Made by a program: the position numbers and the translations under genes. The notes below the pieces were generated by a model. The model was not told the DNA's origin. It ran no database searches and saw nothing but the letters and a program-made list of their open reading frames with translations. DNA of 34,733 nt from Streptomyces antarcticus (GTDB taxonomy: Bacteria > Actinomycetota > Actinomycetes > Streptomycetales > Streptomycetaceae), in NCBI RefSeq assembly GCF_026627255.1, contig NZ_JAPNLM010000047.1, positions 1 to 34,733 of the forward strand. Direction: 5' to 3'. Shown one piece after another: positions 22,422 to 31,549 of this stretch (positions are counted from its first letter, which is position 1; each line of letters begins with the position of its first letter).

Positions 22422-23239
22422 ACCAGCGGCCCTTCATCTCCACCCGCGCCGACGAACCGCACAACAGGATCTGGTTCGAGACCAGCCCCCGCCACCTCGC
22501 CGGCCGCGGCGACCCCCGCCACATCACCCAAGCCCTACGAGCAGCCGGATGGTCCAACCACTCCGCCCCCGACTACCCGCACGTGATCCTGGCCAGCCCC
22601 GACCAACGCTACGCCCTGGCCCTGGAGCCGGAGCCCGAGTCGTACTCCAAGTGGTGGCGGATCAGCAGCACCAGCGACGACGAGAACTGGTACTCCCAAT
22701 TCGGCGGCAACACACCCGTGGAAATCCTCGCCGGATTCACCGACGCCCTCCTCACTCCCCCACCCGAGACCACCCCCGACGTGTGGTCCATCCTCACCAC
22801 CGCGGGCTGGACCTACGAACGGGACGAGCGCGGACACGAGCTCGCCGAACACCCCGACGGCATCATGCAACTACGCCGATGGAACACAGCACGCAACTGG
22901 AACCCCGGTTGGAACGCGGCCGCACTCCTCTCCGACGGCCTGGGCGGGCTCGAAGCGGTGTGGGAGGCCGATCTCGGCAACGCCCCGCATCTCGTCGCCG
23001 CGTTCGCCACCGCGCTGGTCGATCCCGCTCCCGTCGCACGGGCCGAGTTCGACGTCCCGCACAGCGGCCTCGTCACCCAGAAGCCGGGCGGCCGCCAGGC
23101 GGACGACCTCGCGAAAGAACACACCGCGCGCCTGACCCGTGCCCGGGCCACCGCCGTACGCCGGCGGACCACCCTCACCACCCAACCCGTCACCAGCCCG
23201 ACCCCGGCGGCGCCTGCCGCCGCCGGGCCCCGCCGCTGA
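22418..23239 (+). CDS. DUF317 protein, copy 2, read from a CTG start
   Basis: This predicts 273 aa from CTG 22418, overlapping the preceding TGA (CTGA), with GAGG about eight bases upstream. The first conventional in-frame start, a GTG just before the SPDQ motif, would remove the conserved SPRHLAGRGDPRHITQALRAAGW region that both paralogues have, so translation must begin earlier. The two repeats are about residues 22-118 and 120-212. The tail is Thr/Pro/Ala-rich and ends AAGPRR. It is the clearest homology-supported near-cognate start in the window. Confidence 0.85.
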   Translation: MNQRPFISTRADEPHNRIWFETSPRHLAGRGDPRHITQALRAAGWSNHSAPDYPHVILASPDQRYALALEPEPESYSKWWRISSTSDDENWYSQFGGNTPVEILAGFTDALLTPPPETTPDVWSILTTAGWTYERDERGHELAEHPDGIMQLRRWNTARNWNPGWNAAALLSDGLGGLEAVWEADLGNAPHLVAAFATALVDPAPVARAEFDVPHSGLVTQKPGGRQADDLAKEHTARLTRARATAVRRRTTLTTQPVTSPTPAAPAAAGPRR

Positions 23240-23275
23240 CACGGGCACCAACCGGTCCCTCAAGGAGCCGTCCCC

Positions 23276-24109
23276 CTGTCCATCACCGAACGGCAGCTCG
23301 CCGCCTTCGCCCACGACCACGAGAACAACCTCGGCTCGGCCATCACCCCGCGCTACCTCGCCGACGCCGGAGACCCCCGCCACGTCACCCACGCGCTGCG
23401 GGCACGCGGATGGAATCTGAACTCCGACCCGCTGCACCCAGCGATCCGCATGACCAGCCCCGACCACTCCTTCCGTCTCGACCTCACCCCGACGCCCAGC
23501 GCCTTTCACCGCTGGTGGCGCATCGACAACAACTACGGTCCCGGCTTCTGGTACGCCACGTTCAACGGCGACACCCCCGCCGAGATCGTCGCCGGCCTCA
23601 CCGACGCACTCATCCGGCCCGAGCCCGAAGAACCCGCCCCCACGGTGGCCGACGTCCTCACCGGCCGCGGCTGGGAGCACACCACGTCCGAGACCGGCTC
23701 GCAGAAGCTGACCTCCCCCGACGCCATCGTCCAGGTGGAGCTGTACGCATCGCCTTCCCTGGGCGTCATGGGCTGGGAGATCGAGGCCGCCCACCACCAC
23801 GGTGAGCACGGCCCGGAGCAACGCCTTTGGCGGGCCCACCTCGACTCGGCGACCCCCGCCCACCTGCTGGCAGCCGTCGCCGAGGCCATCTCCAACCCCG
23901 CGCCGGTCCTGCGCGCCCGATTCAAGATCAACGACAGTGCGCACCTCACGCAGGGCGTGGAGTTCGCGATCGGCGCCGAGGTCGTCGGCGCACACAAGCA
24001 GCGTCTGGCCGAGGCCCGCCGCCACCGTCCCAAGCCTCACCTCACCACCACCGCGATGGCTGCGCCCCCGATCCCGAGTACCACCTCACCGGCCCGGCCC
24101 GCCCGGTAG
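23276..24109 (+). CDS. DUF317 protein, copy 3, read from a CTG start
   Basis: This predicts 277 aa from CTG 23276, eight bases after AAGGAG (23262-23267). TGA 23237-23239 closes the frame upstream and no ATG, GTG or TTG lies between. ATG 23450 would start at the SPD motif and delete the PRYLADAGDPRHVTHALRAR block conserved with copy 2. Two repeats follow (HRWWRIDNNYG, IVAGLTDALIRP; then VADVLTGRGWEH, LLAAVAEAISNPAPVLR). The tail ends SPARPAR. Copies 2 and 3 are closer to each other than to copy 1. Confidence 0.86.
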   Translation: MSITERQLAAFAHDHENNLGSAITPRYLADAGDPRHVTHALRARGWNLNSDPLHPAIRMTSPDHSFRLDLTPTPSAFHRWWRIDNNYGPGFWYATFNGDTPAEIVAGLTDALIRPEPEEPAPTVADVLTGRGWEHTTSETGSQKLTSPDAIVQVELYASPSLGVMGWEIEAAHHHGEHGPEQRLWRAHLDSATPAHLLAAVAEAISNPAPVLRARFKINDSAHLTQGVEFAIGAEVVGAHKQRLAEARRHRPKPHLTTTAMAAPPIPSTTSPARPAR

Positions 24110-24148
24110 CCGCCGGCCACGAACCCCCCTTCCCCGAAGGCCCCCGTG

Positions 24149-24730
24149 ATGAACCCCGACCCCCACGCCGGGTACCAACTCCTCCTGCGCCAGCTCGCCC
24201 TCTACCTCCGCGAGGCGGAGCAGATCCTCACTGCCTGGGACACCTACTCCGACGAGCACAGCCACCCTGACGGCTGGCCGCACGACGAGAGGGCCTACGG
24301 GTTTCGCCAGGCCCAGCGCGACGCCGACACGTGGCGGTCCTTCAACCGGATCCGCTCCGGAGCCAAGGACCTGGTCGCCACAGCCGAGGTCCAGCTGCAG
24401 AAGCTTCCGGAGCGGAGCATCCACCACCACTGGGCCTGGCAGATCGGTGCTCTCCGCACCGCCCAAGAACGGATCGGCGCCCTGCAGAGCGAGTGGCTCG
24501 ACTTCCGCGCCAGTCTGCCGGAGTCCGTACGGCCCGGGGTCGAGGAGTACGACGGGCCGCTCGCCGAGCGGAACGCCGAGGCCTGGCACTACCTGGACGA
24601 ATGGTCCCTCCACGGCCAGGCCGTCCTCGATATCCACAGCGCTCTGCGGCGCAGTCAGTCCCGGCCGGCCACTGCCCCCGTCACCGCGCTACCTGGCCGG
24701 GACGCCAACCCGGCAAGGCCCCGCCGGTAG
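24149..24730 (+). CDS. Unknown helical protein before the coupling ATPase
   Basis: This predicts 193 aa from ATG 24149, eight bases after GAAGG; GTG 24146 is directly adjacent and also possible. It is entirely helical with charged coiled-coil-like stretches (RQLALYLREAEQILTAW, TAQERIGALQSEWLDF) and many Trp residues. There is no known domain. The tail is Pro/Ala-rich and ends NPARPRR. It is the last small gene before the coupling protein and is spaced to be co-transcribed with it. Confidence 0.75.
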   Translation: MNPDPHAGYQLLLRQLALYLREAEQILTAWDTYSDEHSHPDGWPHDERAYGFRQAQRDADTWRSFNRIRSGAKDLVATAEVQLQKLPERSIHHHWAWQIGALRTAQERIGALQSEWLDFRASLPESVRPGVEEYDGPLAERNAEAWHYLDEWSLHGQAVLDIHSALRRSQSRPATAPVTALPGRDANPARPRR

Positions 24731-24779
24731 GCGCCCTCCACCGCCGAGTCCACCACTCCCTTCCCCTGGAACCGCCCTC

Positions 24780-26573
24780 TTGTCCAGCCCTTCCCCGAAC
24801 TCCAACTCCGACGGCTACGACATAGCCTTCAAAGCACTCCTCGGCGCCTTCGCCGTCGCCCTGCCCCTGTCCACCCTGGCCTGGCTGGGCGGCAACGCGA
24901 CCGCCTGGATCACCGGCAGCGGCTCCTGGGTCCCCTACCAGCCGGCCGAGGCGCTTCTCCACCCCGAACGCCTCTGGCCTGCGGCAGGGGAAACGTCCCT
25001 GCTGATCGGTACCCGGATCCTGCCCGCCGCGGTCCTCCTCGCCCTCACCGTGTGCGGCTACCTGTGGTGGTCTCGACACAAGGGCACGATCGGCAAGAAG
25101 AAGCGCGTCGCCGGGATGGCCAAGCAGAAGGACATCGAGCCACTGCTCGCCAAGGCCATCACGGCCAAGGCCCGGTCCCTTCGGCCGAGCCTGAAGGACG
25201 CCAAGACGATCGAGGCCAAGGACACCGGTGTCCTCCTCGGCAACCTGCAAGGCAGCCGTCACGAAGTCCGGATGGGATACGAGGACGTCGCGGTCGCGAT
25301 CATGGCCCCCCGATCCGGCAAAACGACCTGCCTGGCCATCCCCGCGATCCTCGCCGCACCCGGCCCCGTACTCCTCACCTCGAACAAGGCCGCCGGAGAC
25401 GCCTACACCGCGACACTCGACGCGCGCGGGGAGGACGGCCGGACCTGGAGCATGGATCCACAGCAGATCGCCCACGCAGCCCGCGAAATGTGGTGGAACC
25501 CACTCGCCACCGCCAAGTCCCTCGACGGCGCAGGACGGTTGGCCGGCCACTTCCTCGCCGCGAGCGTGGATGCCTCCCAGCAGGGCGACTTCTGGTCCAA
25601 GGCCGGATCCAACATCCTGAGCCAGCTGTTCCTGGCAGCCGCTCTCGACGAGCGGCCAATCACCGACGTCATGCGATGGCTGGCCTTCCCCGCCGACCGC
25701 GGCCCCCTCGACATCCTGCGCGATCACGGATTCTCGGCTGTCGCCGCCCAGCTCAAGGGAACCGTGGAAGGGCCGCCGGAGACCCGGGATGGCATCTACG
25801 AGACCGCCCGCCAGTACGCCTCCGCCCTGCTGAACGCGGACATCGCCGCCTGGGTCACTCCGCAGGAAGGCGTCCGCGAGTTCAAGCCGGCCGAGTTCGT
25901 GACGAGTCTGGACACGCTGTACCTCCTGTCGAAGGACGGCGGTGGCGGTGCGAGCGCGCTGATCGCGGCGTGCGCGGACTCGGTGATGCGGGCCGCGACC
26001 ACCCAGGCGGAACGGGCCGGCGGACGCCTCGACCCGCCCATGCTCGCGATCCTCGACGAGGCCGCCAACGTCTGCAAGATCAGCGACTTGCCCGACCTGT
26101 ACTCCCACCTCGGGTCCCGCGGGATCATCCCGATCACCATCCTGCAGTCCTACCGCCAGGGCCAGAAGGTGTGGGGGGACGCGGGCATGGACGCCATGTG
26201 GTCCGCGAGCACCGTGAAGGTGATCGGCTCCGGCATCGACGACCCCGACTTCGCCGACAAGCTCTCCCGGCTGATCGGCGACCACGACGTCGAGACGAAG
26301 TCCACCTCCATCTCCGACTCGGGGAAGTCCACCAGCATCAGCATGCGGCAGGAGAGGATCCTGCCCGCCGACGCGATCCGCGCGCTCCCCAAGGGCACCG
26401 CCCTCTGCTTCGCCACCGGCATGCGGGCCGCCATGCTCGACCTCCGCCCCTGGTACCTGGAACCCGGCGCCGGCACCCTCTCCGCTGCCTCCGCCGCCGC
26501 GTCGAAGGGCATCACCGACCGCGCGGTCGCCAAAGCCGCCCCGAAGAAGACCGACTTCGGGAAGGCCGCGTGA
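24780..26573 (+). CDS. VirD4/TraG-type coupling ATPase
   Basis: This predicts 597 aa from TTG 24780. Two N-terminal membrane helices (about 17-37 and 76-97) anchor a cytoplasmic ATPase. Walker A is APRSGKTT at 176-183 and Walker B is MLAILDEAAN with Asp426 and Glu427, followed by the family motif ILQSYRQGQKVWG. It recruits substrates, either relaxase-bound DNA or proteins, and feeds them to the channel made by the genes at 1903-9726. The stretch of small genes between VirB4 and this gene, and those after it, are thus enclosed by transfer machinery. It is the part expected to recognise C-terminal secretion signals in type IV systems. The ribosome site is weak. Confidence 0.92.
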   Translation: MSSPSPNSNSDGYDIAFKALLGAFAVALPLSTLAWLGGNATAWITGSGSWVPYQPAEALLHPERLWPAAGETSLLIGTRILPAAVLLALTVCGYLWWSRHKGTIGKKKRVAGMAKQKDIEPLLAKAITAKARSLRPSLKDAKTIEAKDTGVLLGNLQGSRHEVRMGYEDVAVAIMAPRSGKTTCLAIPAILAAPGPVLLTSNKAAGDAYTATLDARGEDGRTWSMDPQQIAHAAREMWWNPLATAKSLDGAGRLAGHFLAASVDASQQGDFWSKAGSNILSQLFLAAALDERPITDVMRWLAFPADRGPLDILRDHGFSAVAAQLKGTVEGPPETRDGIYETARQYASALLNADIAAWVTPQEGVREFKPAEFVTSLDTLYLLSKDGGGGASALIAACADSVMRAATTQAERAGGRLDPPMLAILDEAANVCKISDLPDLYSHLGSRGIIPITILQSYRQGQKVWGDAGMDAMWSASTVKVIGSGIDDPDFADKLSRLIGDHDVETKSTSISDSGKSTSISMRQERILPADAIRALPKGTALCFATGMRAAMLDLRPWYLEPGAGTLSAASAAASKGITDRAVAKAAPKKTDFGKAA

Positions 26574-26620
26574 ACGAACCCGCCCGCCCGTCGACACCCG
26601 CACCGGGCCGGATCCGCTGA
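26570..26620 (+). CDS. Possible 16-aa peptide or remnant of a gene end
   Basis: GTG 26570 overlaps the TGA of the coupling ATPase (GTGA) and the frame closes after 16 codons, ending APGRIR. This resembles the Pro/Ala-rich arginine tails of the accessory proteins. It may be a coupled peptide, the surviving tail of a deleted gene, or chance. Confidence 0.25.
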   Translation: MNEPARPSTPAPGRIR

Positions 26621-26692
26621 CCTCCCCGGAAGCACCGGAAAGGATCTCGCCCCGGCCAACGGCAGCCTGCCCCCACCAACAGAAGGACCCCT

Positions 26693-27589
26693 GTGCCTGA
26701 TTCGAACCCGCCGCCCCTGGAATATCCCGGCCTGTCCGACGCCATCGACGAGATCATCGGGGATCTTCGCAGCCACCCGATCAGCATCGACCACGTCTCC
26801 GTCACCATCGTCACCCGGCACATCAGCCAGGTCAGTGCACTCCTCGCACGGGTAGCCGGCGAGGCTCACGCCCACAGCGACCACACACGTCGTCACCCCG
26901 AGCCCAGCCTCTGGAGGCCGACCCACATCCTTTCCATGGCCTCGGTCTCTCTGGCCGAGGCGCTGTCCAGCTACACGAAGATCCTCGCCCCCCTGACCAT
27001 CGCCTGCGAGCCCACCCCGTACGGCACCGTCGATGACGCCATGGACCGGATCGACTTCCACGAGGCCGTCGAGGAGCACCTTCCCCTCATCCGCCGGGCT
27101 CTGACCGACGCCCGTGACCACGTGAAGCCGGAAGCAACCGCCCCCCAGCCGCCGGCGGCGCCCAACCCGCCCACCAAGGCGGCCGCGATCGGTGACACGT
27201 CCGAGCACCCCGCCCCTCCGTCGGCAGACCCGAACGCCGAACGCGGTCCGCAGCCACCCACACAGCAGGTCTCGCCCAAGCTGAACGAGGCCCAGCACCG
27301 CGCGCTCCAGACCATCGCCGAGCACGAGATCGTCGTGTACCTGAGCAAGCACAAGATGGGCCTCTCCGGGCAACCCGGACCCAACCGGTTCACCATGCGC
27401 ACGGTGGAAGCCCTGGAGGCGAAAGGCCTGGTGAAGCGCAGTAGGGCCACCAGCCTCGTCATGGGACAGCGGCTGGAACTCACTCCCACCGGAAAACAGG
27501 CCCTCGACGCCCTCGGCCCGGCCCCGCTGCCCACGCCGGCTTCGGCTCCCGTACGCCCTGTCCGACCGCCGACGGCCCGCACCCGCTAG
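26693..27589 (+). CDS. Helical protein with C-terminal winged-helix-like domain (1 of 4)
   Basis: This predicts 298 aa from GTG 26693, with AGAAGGA six bases upstream. Residues 1-145 are helical. A Pro-rich linker (150-192) leads to a domain at about 197-274 patterned as a MarR-like winged helix: LNEAQHRALQTIAE, TMRTVEALEAKGLVKRS as the probable recognition helix region, and a wing ending QRLELTPTGKQALDAL. The products at 29666, 30565 and 31550 share this C-terminal pattern. DNA binding is plausible but the N-terminal role is unknown. The end is RPPTARTR. Confidence 0.78.
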   Translation: MPDSNPPPLEYPGLSDAIDEIIGDLRSHPISIDHVSVTIVTRHISQVSALLARVAGEAHAHSDHTRRHPEPSLWRPTHILSMASVSLAEALSSYTKILAPLTIACEPTPYGTVDDAMDRIDFHEAVEEHLPLIRRALTDARDHVKPEATAPQPPAAPNPPTKAAAIGDTSEHPAPPSADPNAERGPQPPTQQVSPKLNEAQHRALQTIAEHEIVVYLSKHKMGLSGQPGPNRFTMRTVEALEAKGLVKRSRATSLVMGQRLELTPTGKQALDALGPAPLPTPASAPVRPVRPPTARTR

Positions 27590-27697
27590 CCGGATTTCGA
27601 GACAACGCCTCGGACCGCCCGTCGGCAAGGGCATCCACACCTTCATGCCCGCGCCCGGGAACCCAGCCCCGTGCCCGATCGCTCATGGGAGTTCGCC

Positions 27698-28348
27698 TTG
27701 CAGATCATCGACCTTGCAGAACAGACCCGCCTCCTCAGCCAAGTGGCCCCTGCCCTGAAGGCCCTGCGCGAGGAGGTGGAGAACGTCAGGGCGGGAGAGA
27801 TATCCAAACCACTTCGCGAAATCGGGCCGACCGCCATCCGTGTACAAGAACTCGCGATGCAGTGCACCCAGCAAGCCCTCGCCCTGTCGAGCAGCCAGTA
27901 CGCCGCCATGAAGGGCGGCCACGAGAACCTCGCCGAACTCGTGGAAGCCACCACCCAGATATCCCTCGCGGCCACCCTGTGCACCTTCGCCGTCCACCGC
28001 CGCACCGAAGTCCTGCTGTACGAAGGCGCCGATGAGACCCCGGCGGCGAGCCGCAGCAGGCTGGCCGAGGCCACCGAGGAGCTGGATCGAGCGGCGAAGA
28101 CGTACAACCGGCTGGCACAGCGGCTGTCCCATCGCCTGGCCTCGTTCGGCGCACGTCGCGAGGACCAGCAACTCATCGCCCGTGCAGCGCTCAGCCCCGG
28201 CGTGACCAACCCGCCGAAGGAACACGCGGCACAGCTCAAGGACACCGGTCCGTCGGCAGGCGCCTCAGGGTCACCTCACGCCATCGGTGCAACACCCGCG
28301 GCCTCTCCGCCCTCGCACCAGCTCTCCGCCCCTGTCCGCCAGCGGTAG
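27698..28348 (+). CDS. Unknown helical protein
   Basis: This predicts 216 aa from TTG 27698, six bases after GGGAG; GTG 27671 is an in-frame alternative adding nine residues. It consists of long amphipathic helices (TRLLSQVAPALKALREEVEN, RLAEATEELDRAAKTYNRLA), probably a helical bundle or coiled coil. There is no winged-helix end. The C-terminal tail is Pro/Ser/Ala-rich and ends APVRQR. It is flanked by paralogous arginine-ending genes but is not clearly related to them in sequence. Confidence 0.74.
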   Translation: MQIIDLAEQTRLLSQVAPALKALREEVENVRAGEISKPLREIGPTAIRVQELAMQCTQQALALSSSQYAAMKGGHENLAELVEATTQISLAATLCTFAVHRRTEVLLYEGADETPAASRSRLAEATEELDRAAKTYNRLAQRLSHRLASFGARREDQQLIARAALSPGVTNPPKEHAAQLKDTGPSAGASGSPHAIGATPAASPPSHQLSAPVRQR

Positions 28349-28441
28349 CCCCCGCAGACAACCGGGCCCGCCCTTTCGGCACCGGCCAAGCCCGCCACCG
28401 CTCCCACCCGCTGACCCTCTCGCCCGAAGGAGCCCCGCTCT

Positions 28442-29026
28442 ATGCGGAACATCTCCGTTCCCATCCACACCGACCGCCTTCGGTCTCTCGCCGATCAGTT
28501 CGATCACTTCCGCAGCGAACTGGCCAACACCGCACCGCTGACCGGGACCGAGGGACTGCACCAGCTCACCCGGCACCTGCGTACCTCCCACGAACTCACC
28601 GTCGAAGCGCTCACCCGGCTCACCGCGATCGACGGCAGCCAGGTGACCCAGATGACCGGCGCTCTCGCCGCGCTGGACTGCCTGGCCCAGACGGTCCAGC
28701 ACAGCGGCCACGTCAGCGACAGCCTGACCACTGCTGTCGCAGCCAACGCCTATGAGGGCACACCCTGGGATCCGGTCGAGAACGCCGACGTCATCGGCCG
28801 CGGGCTTCGGCACATGGATGCCCGCGACGCCATCGCGGCCCACTTCGACGATGCCACCGCCAGCCTGGCCATCTGCGCCGAAGGATGCCGGGTCGTCGCC
28901 GATCACCTCGCCAACGCGTTCCCCGTCCCGGACCGGACCCAGGCGCGTGCCGCCGACAACGCCGTGACGGCCAGCCGGGTCCCGGCCGCCGTGAACCTGT
29001 CGGCGTCGGCCGGGATCAGGCGATGA
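28442..29026 (+). CDS. Unknown helical protein
   Basis: This predicts 194 aa from ATG 28442, about eight bases after GAAGGAG. It is helical throughout, with LRSLADQFDHFRSELANT near the N-terminus and a later DDATASLAICAEGCRVVADH helix. It resembles the 27698 product in size and helical layout but not in motifs. There is no recognised domain. It ends ASAGIRR. The stop is embedded in the ATG of the next gene (ATGA). Confidence 0.76.
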   Translation: MRNISVPIHTDRLRSLADQFDHFRSELANTAPLTGTEGLHQLTRHLRTSHELTVEALTRLTAIDGSQVTQMTGALAALDCLAQTVQHSGHVSDSLTTAVAANAYEGTPWDPVENADVIGRGLRHMDARDAIAAHFDDATASLAICAEGCRVVADHLANAFPVPDRTQARAADNAVTASRVPAAVNLSASAGIRR

Positions 29027-29592
29027 CGGCAGCGCCGGACGCCGACGGCGACCAGCCGGTCAACCTGACCGACACTCCCTCGCCCGTCGACATCGCGAGG
29101 GCACTCGCGAGCCGGATCTCCACGAACCCCCCGCCCCCGCCCCACCTCGTGACCGTCAGCTTTGGACTCGTGCGCGGTGCCGAGTCCCGCTACCAGTTCC
29201 GATCCTCCGGCGGATCCGCACTCGGCGTCGCCAACGCAGTACACGCCGAGCTGTACGGGCTCCCTCTCGAACAACCGTCGCTCCCGGCCGCGTTGAACGA
29301 ACTGCTCCAGGCAACCGGGTACGACGACGACCAAGCAGCCGTTCTCTCCCAAGTCGCCGCCCAGATGGAAGTCGCCGCCCTGCTCATCGAGCGCGCCCGG
29401 CACGCCGCCCGCTGGAAACAGATGCCCGAGGCCCTGGCCGCCCAGCTCGTCACCAGTCAGGCCCTCACCACCGAACTGGCCGCCGGCCTGCACCGCCTGG
29501 CGCCCGCCTTCACCCAGGCCAGCACGAAATCCCCTCCCACCCCGGCTCCTGCCATCCCCGCCGCCGTGGCCACCGCCCGCCCCGGGCGCTGA
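29023..29592 (+). CDS. Unknown protein with arginine tail
   Basis: This predicts 189 aa from ATG 29023, coupled by ATGA overlap to the gene before. A Pro-rich N-terminal region precedes a short probable beta segment (HLVTVSFGLVRGAESRYQF). Helices follow, including QVAAQMEVAALLIERARHAA at about residues 113-132. The tail is Thr/Pro/Ala-rich and ends TARPGR. No family is recognised. Its position inside the helical-protein block suggests a shared role with its neighbours. Confidence 0.74.
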   Translation: MTAAPDADGDQPVNLTDTPSPVDIARALASRISTNPPPPPHLVTVSFGLVRGAESRYQFRSSGGSALGVANAVHAELYGLPLEQPSLPAALNELLQATGYDDDQAAVLSQVAAQMEVAALLIERARHAARWKQMPEALAAQLVTSQALTTELAAGLHRLAPAFTQASTKSPPTPAPAIPAAVATARPGR

Positions 29593-29665
29593 ACGGTGAC
29601 CGGGACCAGCACGTCGGACGCCGCCATCCACGCGCCCTGCCCCAGCCCGAAGGCCCTCCCTGCCC

Positions 29666-30502
29666 ATGAGCTCACCCACCGATAACCTCCTGTTCGACGT
29701 ACCCGCCTCACGCACCCCCGCCGAGCAACTCCTGCACCTGGCCGCCAAGTACACCCGGCACAACGACGCGCTCAGCCTCTTCCGACCCACCGCCGCCTCC
29801 GCACCCGCCTTGGACGCGCACGCCGCCTCGGCAGCACGCCTGACACGTGCAGCCCTGGCGGCCGTCCAAACCGTCCACGACCAGCAGCCCTACCTGAACC
29901 CCGCACTGGTCGACGCCACCGTCCGCATCAAACAGCTCGCCTACCTCAGCGGTGAAGCAGGCCGCCACCTGAACGAAGCACAGGAAGCAGTCACCGGTGC
30001 CGCCCTCGCAGACCCCGACCTCACCAGCCTGCCCGACTCCGTGAATCTGCAGGTACAGCTGGCGCGGGAGCTGACCGCTCTCGCACCGGAAGCCGCCATC
30101 GCCTCCGCCACCGGTATCGCCCGCGAGACCCAACGCCGCCACCCCACCGTCCAAACGGCGACCGCCGGCCTTGCCACCGCCGAACTCGCCGCACTCCACG
30201 CAACCGCCCTCGGCCAGGTCGTGGTCACCCAGAGCCAGGCACGTGAGTACGTCCACAGCCGCAACGTCGTCGTCCGAATCAGCACCCTGCGCTCTCTGGA
30301 GGCCAAGCACCTCATCACACGCGACCCCGCCACCGCACCACCGGCCTTCGACAGCGGCCCGCCCCAGGACCGCATCCGCCTCACCTCCGACGGAGTGACC
30401 GCCACCATCGGCGTCCTCACGCTTCCCCCGGCCACCGCGGCGCCCACTGCTCTAGCCGTCCCGCACGCACCCACCGCGTCCGGACCCTTCCGAGCCCGCT
30501 GA
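29666..30502 (+). CDS. Helical plus winged-helix-like protein (2 of 4)
   Basis: This predicts 278 aa from ATG 29666, with GAAGG about 12 bases upstream. The N-terminal 160 residues are helical (LLHLAAKYTRHNDALSLF, ATVRIKQLAYLSGEAGRHL, QVQLARELTALAPEAAI). The C-terminal domain at about 170-250 reads LAALHATALGQVVVTQSQAR, YVHSRNVVVRISTLRSLEAK and then a wing with PPQDRIRLT. It is a close paralogue of the next gene, matching along its whole length. The tail ends SGPFRAR. Confidence 0.8.
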   Translation: MSSPTDNLLFDVPASRTPAEQLLHLAAKYTRHNDALSLFRPTAASAPALDAHAASAARLTRAALAAVQTVHDQQPYLNPALVDATVRIKQLAYLSGEAGRHLNEAQEAVTGAALADPDLTSLPDSVNLQVQLARELTALAPEAAIASATGIARETQRRHPTVQTATAGLATAELAALHATALGQVVVTQSQAREYVHSRNVVVRISTLRSLEAKHLITRDPATAPPAFDSGPPQDRIRLTSDGVTATIGVLTLPPATAAPTALAVPHAPTASGPFRAR

Positions 30503-30564
30503 CCAAACCCGCCCCGGTGGCGAACAGTCCCGCCTGGCGATGCCCCTACGAAGGCCCCCCGTTC

Positions 30565-31497
30565 ATGACCGATGACGCCCTCTTCTCCCTGCCCGACCCA
30601 CCCCCGCCCTCCGCTCCCGACCGCCCCTCGAAGACCGCACCCGGCCCTCCGGTGCCGTCCGCAGCCGCTCCTCCCCCGCCGTCCGCGCAGGCCGCCCGAC
30701 CGCCGTCCGTCCCCGCCCCGCCTTCACCCGTGGTGCGTCTGCTCGCACTCGCCGACCAGTTCACCCAGCACAACGATCAGCTCGCCCGGCTCCAGCCGGC
30801 CTACGGTGCCACTTGGGGGCACACCTCAGCGCAAGTCCTGGTGAGCGCGTGCCTGGAGGCCGTACAGGCCATCGCCGGCCAGCCGATGTGCGCGGGTGTG
30901 GCGTTGACCGAGGCCACGGTCCGGATCAAGCACCTGGCTGTCCTCACCGGACAAGCGGTACGGCACCTTGCCCAGGCCAAGGCACAACTCAGCGCCCCGG
31001 CTTCGCCCTCGGACCCGCCATCCAGGAGCGGAGAAGTCACACACCAGATACAGCTCGCACGGGAACTGACAGCGCTGGCTCCGGTCATGGCCCTGGAGTC
31101 AGCGAGCGCTGTTGCTTCCGAGATCCACCGCCGTCGGCCCGCGACGACCATCGGGAACGATGCGCTGACCCCCGCCGAGCGGGCTGCGCTTCACGCCACC
31201 GCCCGGGGACACGTCGTGATCGGCCGACGGGAGGGGCGCGAGTTCGTTCACAGCCGCGGCAGCTCCGTGCACATCGACACCCTGCGCGCTCTGGAACACG
31301 CCGGACTCGTCGCGGTCGAGCCCGGGTCCGCGCCACCGGCCTTCAGCGGGGGTCCCCCGCACGACCGAGTCCGCCTCCCCCTCAGCGGGGCAACGGCCAT
31401 GACGGTCTTCCTCGGACGCAGCCCCCGCACACCAGCCCTCTCCGCCCCAGGAGCTGTGCCCGCCCGCACCGGAGCGGCACCGACAAGGGCCCGCTGA
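30565..31497 (+). CDS. Helical plus winged-helix-like protein (3 of 4)
   Basis: This predicts 310 aa from ATG 30565, with GAAGG eleven bases upstream; GTG 30517 is in frame but has no ribosome site. A Pro/Ala-rich N-terminal extension of about 55 residues is absent from its paralogue at 29666. The helical region then matches (LALADQFTQHNDQLARLQ, ATVRIKHLAVLTGQAVRHL, QIQLARELTALAPVMAL), as does the winged-helix-like end (RAALHATARGHVVIG, FVHSRGSSVHIDTLRALEH, PPHDRVRL). The tail ends APTRAR. It arose by tandem duplication. Confidence 0.8.
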   Translation: MTDDALFSLPDPPPPSAPDRPSKTAPGPPVPSAAAPPPPSAQAARPPSVPAPPSPVVRLLALADQFTQHNDQLARLQPAYGATWGHTSAQVLVSACLEAVQAIAGQPMCAGVALTEATVRIKHLAVLTGQAVRHLAQAKAQLSAPASPSDPPSRSGEVTHQIQLARELTALAPVMALESASAVASEIHRRRPATTIGNDALTPAERAALHATARGHVVIGRREGREFVHSRGSSVHIDTLRALEHAGLVAVEPGSAPPAFSGGPPHDRVRLPLSGATAMTVFLGRSPRTPALSAPGAVPARTGAAPTRAR

Positions 31498-31549
31498 ACA
31501 GCCCAGCCGGTCACAGCACCAACCGCCGCACCCACCACCAGGAGACTCC

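Noticed and set aside
24681..26603. 640-residue minus-strand frame
   Set aside because: Exactly antisense to the coupling ATPase, whose Walker motifs and membrane helices are clear.
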